From: Harmothoe impar | Taxonomy: Eukaryota; Annelida; Polychaeta; Phyllodocida; Polynoidae | DNA length: 64,000 nucleotides | Direction of reading: 5' to 3' | Assembly (NCBI GenBank): GCA_947462335.1 | Contig: OX381719.1 | Location: 65,512,808 to 65,576,807, forward strand | In this document: positions 1 to 64,000 of the stretch, in pieces | How the letters are laid out: the number at the start of each line of letters is the position of its first letter | Numbering within the stretch: position 1 is the stretch's first letter | Made by a program: the position numbers and the translations under genes | Notes under the pieces: model-generated | Database searches by the model: none | Seen by the model: only the letters and a program-made list of their open reading frames with translations | Told to the model about the DNA's origin: nothing

Positions 1-2
1 AT

Positions 3-1709
3 GGTGTGGAATGTCATGAGTGGCCTGCGGCCAGTGGTGCAGGGGTTGAATCGGTCCGCGGTATCACACCGGTGAGGACGGAGTCGGTCATGGTGGATGG
101 GGTGTCGGTCTATAAGTGTTGTGGTAGGTTCTGTAAAGGCTACCACCTATTGGGGGGTGTTCCTACACAGTTAAACCCATGTATATTTTTTGACGAATGT
201 TACAATCATCCGGCAGGCGTTGACATAGAGGCAGAATATATTTATTCGGGGGTTCTAAATGGGTTCCAAATTGTGGATGACGCTTATGAAGGGTCGTATA
301 CTCGTTCAAATTATGATTCTATCTTGAAGAAGGGGGCAAGATTAAAAATGAATGGCATTGTAGAACAGGAGTTGTTATCGGGGAAAGTGTGTCTGGTAGA
401 CAAGGAGCCACAATGTGTTCACTCGCTGGGAGCGATCTACAAACCTGATGGCTCTATACGCCCTATTACTGACTGCAGTAGAGGTGAGAGGGGGCTTGGA
501 GAGAGAAGCATAAATGATTACATGGAAACAACATGTAAAAAATTCTCCTTTGTGAGAATGGATAAGATTTTAGAATCTGTAACTCAGGACTGTTATTTCG
601 CAGTGGTGGATATACAGTCAGCCTATAGGGCAGTACCGGTAAGAATCGATGACAGGACAAAGCAGGGTTTCATTTGGAATGTCAATGGTGTAGATAGGTT
701 CCTAGTAGATTGTAGTCTGAGTTTTGGGTTAAAGTGTGCCCCGTTTATATTTACTAAAATCACAGAGTTTGTGATCAGGTGCTTGGAATGAAGAGATATT
801 GGTAACGTTTATGGGTACCTAGATGATTACTTGGTCATAGGTAGGACAAATGAGGAGTGCAGACACAAGCAGGCTTTGTTAGTGGAACTACTAAGAAGCC
901 TGGGGTTCCATATCGCTTGGAAAAAATTGATTAGTCCAACCAGAATCTGCAGATACTTAGGTTTGGAATTAGACAGCACCAAATTAGAAATTAGGTTGCC
1001 TCGGGACAAGGTGGTGAACACAGCCAAGCTAGTATCAGAGTTTCTGGGTAAGGAAGTTTGCACAAGGAAAGACCTAGAAGTCCTGGGTGGGCATTTAGCT
1101 CATGCCAGTCAAGTGGTTAGAGGGGGAAGAACTTTTTCAAGAAGAATAATTAACTTCTTGAAATTTATCCCGGATTCAAAAAGAGTGGTTCACATCCCGG
1201 AGTGGTTGCAAGAAGACCTAAAATGGTGGGATAGTTTCATTACAGTCTTTAATGGGAAGGCGTGTATGATTAGGACACTTGCTAGGGAGGTGATTCAAGT
1301 CCAAACCGACTCGTCTAAGACGGGTTTTGGATCAAGGTGGGACGGGGACTGGTTGGCGGGTGCTTTGGATTTAAAAAAGCAGGATGAGGCAAAGAAGTAT
1401 TTGGAACATCATTTCTCGGCCTGTCCCTCTGAGATAGTGCCTGACGCCGACATTAATCTACTGGAATTATGGCCTATATTGGCATCTCTTGATAGATGGG
1501 GCGAGCTGTGGCGTGACAAAAAGGTGGTTATCTGGACGGATAATACACAGGTCCAAAGCATGGTCTTGACAGGCATTGTATCTAGACGCATTTCAACAAA
1601 AGAAAATACGGTAGCTGATTATTTATCAAGGCTATTCGATATTAAATGCAAGGGTTCATTACCGGTATCTTTCTCAGACTGGCTATGCTGTTTCCAGGTG
1701 ACGCCCTGA
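3..1709 (+). pseudogene. Reverse transcriptase-RNase H of the Ngaro-like element, interrupted by TGA
   Basis: This copies element RNA to DNA. The frame is open from the left edge, so the start is not in the window. RT motifs are visible in order: an IRPITDCS segment, the domain A aspartate in VVDIQSAYR (codon 609-611), FGLKCAP (domain B), and the catalytic YLDD box at 816-827. The RNase H part has an aspartate in QTDSS (1308-1310), LLELW, and WTDN (1533-1544), and ends with an N..ADYLSRL motif. A single in-frame TGA at 789-791 lies between domain B and YLDD, so a terminated product would lack the active site. No frameshift is seen. Either this copy is dead or the stop is suppressed; a point mutation is the simpler reading. 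Confidence 0.85.
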
Positions 1710-2665
1710 GCAAGACGTTGCACGTGTACCAGTCTAGATGGATGGCGGAAAATTCTAAGTCAACTAGAGCCTCCCAATGGAAATCCTATTTTTCCTTCTG
1801 TAGGGAGTTTGGATTTTTAGATCCAATTCCAGCTACGTTAGATATGTTACTATTATATGTGGTACACCTAGCAGACAGGTTAAAGTTCAAGTCTATTAAG
1901 CAGTATTTGGGAGCGGTGTGGATCCTCCATGACATGGCGGGGGTGGATCACTTGGATCCCGGTGTTTTTGAGTTGGCCATAACCTTAAGGGGTATTAAGC
2001 GTACCATAGGGGATCTGACCAAACAGGCTAGGCCCGCAACCCTATTAGATTTGATGTCAATATTCAGAGGGTTAGACATGGGTTCTTCTGAGGACGTAGC
2101 TTTCTGGGTGGCTATATTGCTGGGTTTTAGAGGCCTGCTTAGAAAATCAAATTTGGTGGAGGAAGAGATGTCGGTCAAGGTGTCAGACGTCAGTTGGGAA
2201 AACTGGGGGGTGGGTATTTCGGTCCGGCGGACCAAGACTATTTCTTACAATGAAAGGGTTCTTTTCATTCCCTTTGTTCCTATTGAGGGTTCAATTTTCT
2301 GTATTTGTTTCTATTTAACCATCTTGTGGGGGTTAGTGGTATATCCAGCTAAAGGTTCTCAGCTGGTGGGTTACATGTCAAAGGGCAAATGGGTCAGGGG
2401 TACCTATAGTTGGTTCTCTAAAAAGCTGTCTAAACTGTGTGTGGTTCAGAGGTTGGAACTGATGTCCTCTCACTCAATGCGAAGAGGTGGGGCCAGTTTG
2501 CTCGCGGAGAATGGCGTTAGCCTGGTAGACATAAAGAATCTAGGAGACTGGAAGAGCCTAAGTGTGCTTTTTTATCTTCATCGGACACTGGATTCAAAAA
2601 TCAAACTGGAGAAATCAATCGTCAGAGATGTGTTTCAGAATCCCTCTGCGTATGTATGTGATTAG
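1646..2665 (+). CDS. Tyrosine recombinase (integrase) of the Ngaro-like element
   Basis: It inserts the circular DNA intermediate by tyrosine-recombinase chemistry, in place of a DDE integrase. The frame is intact for 339 codons and overlaps the RNase H frame by 64 nt in the -1 frame; the ATG at 1646 is the first available but frameshift expression is possible. Catalytic residues can be placed: Arg162 in GFRGLLRKS, His276 and Arg279 in HSMRRGG, Trp302 in GDWKS, and the nucleophile Tyr310 in LFYL. This gives the R..HxxR..W..Y pattern of the family. The N-terminal 130 residues resemble a core-binding domain. Confidence 0.85.
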   Translation: MQGFITGIFLRLAMLFPGDALSKTLHVYQSRWMAENSKSTRASQWKSYFSFCREFGFLDPIPATLDMLLLYVVHLADRLKFKSIKQYLGAVWILHDMAGVDHLDPGVFELAITLRGIKRTIGDLTKQARPATLLDLMSIFRGLDMGSSEDVAFWVAILLGFRGLLRKSNLVEEEMSVKVSDVSWENWGVGISVRRTKTISYNERVLFIPFVPIEGSIFCICFYLTILWGLVVYPAKGSQLVGYMSKGKWVRGTYSWFSKKLSKLCVVQRLELMSSHSMRRGGASLLAENGVSLVDIKNLGDWKSLSVLFYLHRTLDSKIKLEKSIVRDVFQNPSAYVCD

Positions 2666-2707
2666 GATGAACTAACTACAAACTCTTCCTTCGGTTGGGC
2701 GTGTACG

Positions 2708-2799
2708 GCCTGGATTACGTGAGAGAATAAACACGCCAAACCATAGTGAGAGTTATGTCATCTTTGTATTACTATTATTGGACATGAGAAGGCAGGGTT
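2708..2799 (+). repeat. B1 split direct repeat of the Ngaro-like element
   Basis: First copy of a 92-bp repeat, identical by eye to 3057-3148. It starts 43 bp after the recombinase stop and carries AATAAA at 2726-2731, a possible polyadenylation signal. Confidence 0.85.
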
Positions 2800-3056
2800 T
2801 ATTGTGGGCATAAGTACCGCTTATGCTGCTATAAAACCAACTGGAACTGTGGGACACCTGGTGGTATGTGTATACACTATAGCAGGCTGGCCTGGTTGGT
2901 GGAGCCCCCTGCAGGGTGGAGTGGAGTCACCCCTGGCAACCAGCCAAACAGAACTGTGTGGCCACAACTTCCAAGGCAGCGGTCACAGTAAGACCGGTCC
3001 GGTGTATACCGGGTGTATTCTTTTTTTCTATTGTATATTGTTATTACTATTGTGCA
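2800..3056 (+). other. A2 segment between B1 and B2
   Basis: A 257-bp non-coding segment. In Ngaro architecture this position holds a copy of the 5' terminal repeat A1, which here would lie off the left edge, so the match cannot be checked. A TATAAAA-like stretch occurs near 2830. No coding content is convincing. Confidence 0.6.
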
Positions 3057-3148
3057 GCCTGGATTACGTGAGAGAATAAACACGCCAAACCATAGTGAGA
3101 GTTATGTCATCTTTGTATTACTATTATTGGACATGAGAAGGCAGGGTT
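3057..3148 (+). repeat. B2 split direct repeat, right end of the Ngaro-like element
   Basis: Second 92-bp copy. It ends with GGCAGGGTT, after which the sequence returns to array intron at CTGTTAGAAATG. Zero differences from B1 suggest recent insertion or homogenisation. Confidence 0.85.
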
Positions 3149-3256
3149 CATCTGTTAGAAATGAAATATTCAGTCGGTAATAAAGTCATTGATTGAGTTG
3201 TACAGATGAGACTGGAAAAAATAAAGAAAGTAATCTTTTTCGTCAATCTTTTGCAG

Positions 3257-61743
<58,487 letters not shown>

Positions 61744-62146
61744 ATGTGCGCTACAAGATGCCGAATTAGAGATCATGCTTTCTGTATTATTGGTAACAAC
61801 TTCTGTGTACGACTCTTGCTAAGAGAGATAATGCATTGATATATGACTCACATCACTCATGCCATTGATACATATTAGTTAACTACTGTCTCGGTAATAC
61901 GTTCGCTTTTTACAACTATGCAATCGCAAGAACTGCTAATTGATATATTTATTTGTATTGTTTATTTAAAACTTACATTAACCAAGTGTAAATGCTTGAA
62001 TCATAAACCAATCATTTGTACCAGCTCAAATAATTGTATAAATGAATGAGCTCTAGGGGTAAGACTCTCGTTGGAAAAGAGATGAATAGTTTGGTTAATT
62101 CAGTGACTAAGAACCTCACTATACCACTTGTTAATGGGCTAACATG
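61744..62146 (+). other. Presumed 3' untranslated region and spacer
   Basis: 403 bp, AT-rich, no further coding exon. I do not see a convincing canonical polyadenylation signal; CATAAA near 62002 is a weak candidate. Confidence 0.4.
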
Positions 62147-62874
62147 TTAAACCATCCCCATTGACAAGACTGCTGGTAATACAACTTTGGTATCTGTATG
62201 CAAACTTATAACGGGGTATCTGACATGGACATTCAAACATGCACAGAGACATTTATTCTGTGTCTGCTGTAATCGCCTGTGTTGGGCGCTTACAACACCA
62301 TTATATATATAACCATAGTATTCTAAGCCTGGTAATATGGTATGTTTATATACTAGAATGGCAGTGTACTGAGTTATGGCTTTCCACATTTTACCCAGCA
62401 TGTGGTTTCTGTTGCTGTCAGTGCTTATCGACTTACTCATGGATTTGATTAGACTGAATTTAGAATCTAAGACTATACCTAGGTATTCATTCATACTCAT
62501 TCACAAGATCCAGCTCGTTGGTACCCATGGAGATATGTATATCCCTTGAAAACACTGGTTAAACCAATCATAAATATCCGCTTGCAGCCTCTCACAGGCA
62601 GTTGATAGACTTTTGTCAGAGTAACAAAAGACCACATCATCAGCATAAGAAATTAATTTGCATTGTTTTACCACAGTATTTAGATTATTAACAAAGTGTA
62701 TAAACAGTAAGGTCCGAGGATAGATCCTCGTGCAACTCCGTAATTTACAGGCAGGCAAGAGGAGACAACAATATTTCTACAAATTACTGACTGACTGCGA
62801 GTGCCTAAGTATGCCCATAGCCAGTCAGTATAGATTACAGGTATATTGACCTTAAAGAGTCTAACACCCTTCAT
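62147..62874 (-). pseudogene. Non-LTR (LINE) reverse transcriptase fragment
   Basis: Read on the minus strand, three frames succeed one another. The first has GVARGSILGP, the LINE RT motif before the active site. The second has the catalytic YADD (about 62636-62647) and downstream RT motifs. The third has a YLGIVLD motif and the thumb region. The frame changes and missing endonuclease and N-terminal RT show a 5'-truncated, decayed copy. The clade is not decided; Jockey/CR1-like is possible. Confidence 0.8.
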
Positions 62875-63294
62875 GCTGGTAAATCATTTGTGTGAGAGCT
62901 GTGGCATTGAATGAATAAAGAAATCTTACAAATCTTACAAATCTTACAAAGCATTGCTACATATTGAATACAAGGTGCTTGCTTTGTTATATGGTATTTG
63001 ATGACCATTAACATTAACATACTAACTATACATACACGGCTATGTTGTAATCTAACTGAGGCACACAGGTAGAGATCTCAAATAAAGACTGGTTCTATGA
63101 TAAGGCTCAGGGATAACCCACAAAAATATGCTGGTTTCGAATATACGCTGGGAGTATATGGGAAATCTATAATTGCAAGGCTGCTTGGTGTATGAAGGAC
63201 AAGATCACATATACAATAATAAGATATGATGATGACGATAGGATTCTTAAGCCCCGGTGCGTGTGAATGCTACCAGGACAGGAACTTCAACAAA
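62875..63294. other. Intergenic spacer
   Basis: 420 bp. Holds three tandem copies of a 10-bp word AATCTTACAA (about 62926-62956) and otherwise nothing that I recognise. Confidence 0.5.
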
Positions 63295-63999
63295 TCAACT
63301 AGACATGATCAATAGTTGAAATGCTGACACAAACAGCACCAGAGCTGCATTGATGCTGGCTGTACCTCCCCCAGCTGTCTCCGTAGAAGTAGGGACCTCG
63401 GTGCTTGTATTTGTCCCAGCCTGTAGACCTGCCCCCCCGACTGGCTGCGGTGTGAGCGGCTCCTGACACCCTCCACCTGGGGGTAAGGTGACCTCAGGAC
63501 AGCTGCCACCAGGGGGTGCCACTGGGGCCTGGAAGCCGCACACCCACGTCAGACTGTCCACGTCCTCCGTGTTGTCTCCGTAGTAGTACAAGTAGGGCTG
63601 ACGGTTGTACTTGTTAATGTCCCAGCCTGATGAGATTGTTCCGTAACCATAGGCCACATGTGTGTTCAATCTGATATCTAAAAAATCGTCTCTACAGGGA
63701 TCCCGGTTCCTCCAGTTAGGGCGCCGTAAGACGTTAATGGTCTGGTTTCTGCGCATGCTGAAACCACTGTTGTCATGGAGGATGCAGTCCACCTGCATGT
63801 TGAGAGTCAGGATGTGGTAGGTCAGGTTGTCTCCTGTGGGAGTCATGTGCTCCTGCTCCTGGCTACTGAGGAAGCTGCCCAGCATGACAAGGTCCAGGTT
63901 ACTGAGGATGTCTCTGGGGCGGTAGTCAGGGGGCGGTGTGCAGGCCTCAGTACAGACGGTCGTGTAGAGAACCAGGGTTAAGGGAAGGAAGGACCGCAT
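63295..63999 (-). CDS. Secreted, probably GPI-anchored protein, unknown family
   Basis: A single 234-codon frame with its ATG at 63999, one base from the window edge; an upstream non-coding exon is possible. Residues 1-20 form a signal peptide ending near TEAC. The middle (about 25-160) is a globular domain with few cysteines (VDCIL, DPCRDD, TWVCGF) and aromatic patches such as YLYYYG. A Pro/Gly-rich linker follows, then a Thr/Ser-rich stretch and a C-terminal hydrophobic tail without basic residues, the pattern of a GPI-anchor signal. N-glycosylation sites include NLT, NQT and NTST. I do not recognise the family. The gene converges on the EGF/IPT gene. Confidence 0.75.
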   Translation of the reverse strand: MRSFLPLTLVLYTTVCTEACTPPPDYRPRDILSNLDLVMLGSFLSSQEQEHMTPTGDNLTYHILTLNMQVDCILHDNSGFSMRRNQTINVLRRPNWRNRDPCRDDFLDIRLNTHVAYGYGTISSGWDINKYNRQPYLYYYGDNTEDVDSLTWVCGFQAPVAPPGGSCPEVTLPPGGGCQEPLTPQPVGGAGLQAGTNTSTEVPTSTETAGGGTASINAALVLFVSAFQLLIMSS

Positions 64000-64000
64000 G

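Larger units (their letters stand above)
1..3148 (+). mobile_element. Ngaro-like tyrosine-recombinase retrotransposon, 3' part
   Basis: The window opens inside a retroelement whose order is reverse transcriptase, RNase H, tyrosine recombinase, then the terminal block B1-A2-B2. B1 and B2 are identical 92-bp direct repeats. No DNA methylase lies between RNase H and the recombinase. Split direct repeats and the absence of the methylase are known marks of Ngaro-type elements within the DIRS order; DIRS1-type elements have inverted termini and a methylase. The 5' end (A1 and any gag) is off the left edge. The right end joins the EGF array in the middle of an intron at about 3149-3151, so the element was inserted into an array unit. 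It is in the sense orientation of the host gene. Confidence 0.85.

Noticed and set aside
2804..3079. Open frame in the A2/B2 region of the Ngaro-like element
   Set aside because: Overlaps terminal repeats and shows no recognisable domain.

Overview
The window is animal genomic DNA. It shows GT-AG introns, exons each encoding one EGF domain, plexin-type IPT domains, and several orders of eukaryotic retrotransposon. The mixture of a Ngaro-type tyrosine-recombinase element, Ty3/gypsy elements, EGF-array genes and a plexin-like IPT receptor suggests an invertebrate deuterostome. Amphioxus is my first guess, but this is inference, not something a single sequence feature proves.

One host gene runs on the + strand through almost the whole window. 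Its 5' end lies off the left edge and its stop codon is at 61741-61743. From about 3.15 to 39.1 kb it is a tandem array of 23 units of roughly 1,096 bp. Each unit carries two 114-bp phase 1-1 exons (A and B), and each exon encodes one calcium-binding-type EGF domain. Three more diverged EGF exons follow (39.56, 54.90 and 55.46 kb), then two exons of unknown fold, then exons for plexin-like IPT/TIG domains (57.0-60.8 kb). A final exon encodes the membrane-proximal strand, one transmembrane helix and a cytoplasmic tail of about 105 residues. I see no Sema domain in the window and no plexin GAP domain in the tail. Six array exons are damaged (splice sites or cysteines), but the symmetric phase means any of them can be skipped without a frame change.

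Mobile DNA interrupts this gene. (1) Positions 1-3148 hold the 3' part of a Ngaro-like retrotransposon (RT-RNase H, tyrosine recombinase, split direct repeats) sitting in the array. (2) A Ty3/gypsy LTR element occupies 22866-34207, inside the A-B intron of unit 19, with a 4-bp target duplication and many coding lesions. (3) A second, much younger Ty3/gypsy element occupies 41156-53612. It is nested inside (4) a roughly 2.4-kb element with long terminal inverted repeats and a 7-8 bp target duplication (39927-54808). All three retroelements lie in the sense orientation of the host gene.

The two gypsy elements belong to one lineage. They share the primer-binding site, the gag and pol layout, AT-hook-like motifs after integrase, and a large third gene in the env position that encodes a Cys/His zinc-binding module. 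I consider this third gene the most unusual part of the window. It has its own CpG-rich upstream region with three motifs in conserved order. Its reading frame is cut by a stop codon at the same place in both elements, followed by about 100 conserved codons. Element 1 also has a row of RNA stem-loops in its 3' untranslated region, with one compensatory base change.

Downstream of the host gene are a decayed LINE reverse transcriptase fragment (62147-62874, minus strand) and, at the right edge, a single-exon gene for a secreted, probably GPI-anchored protein (63295-63999, minus strand).
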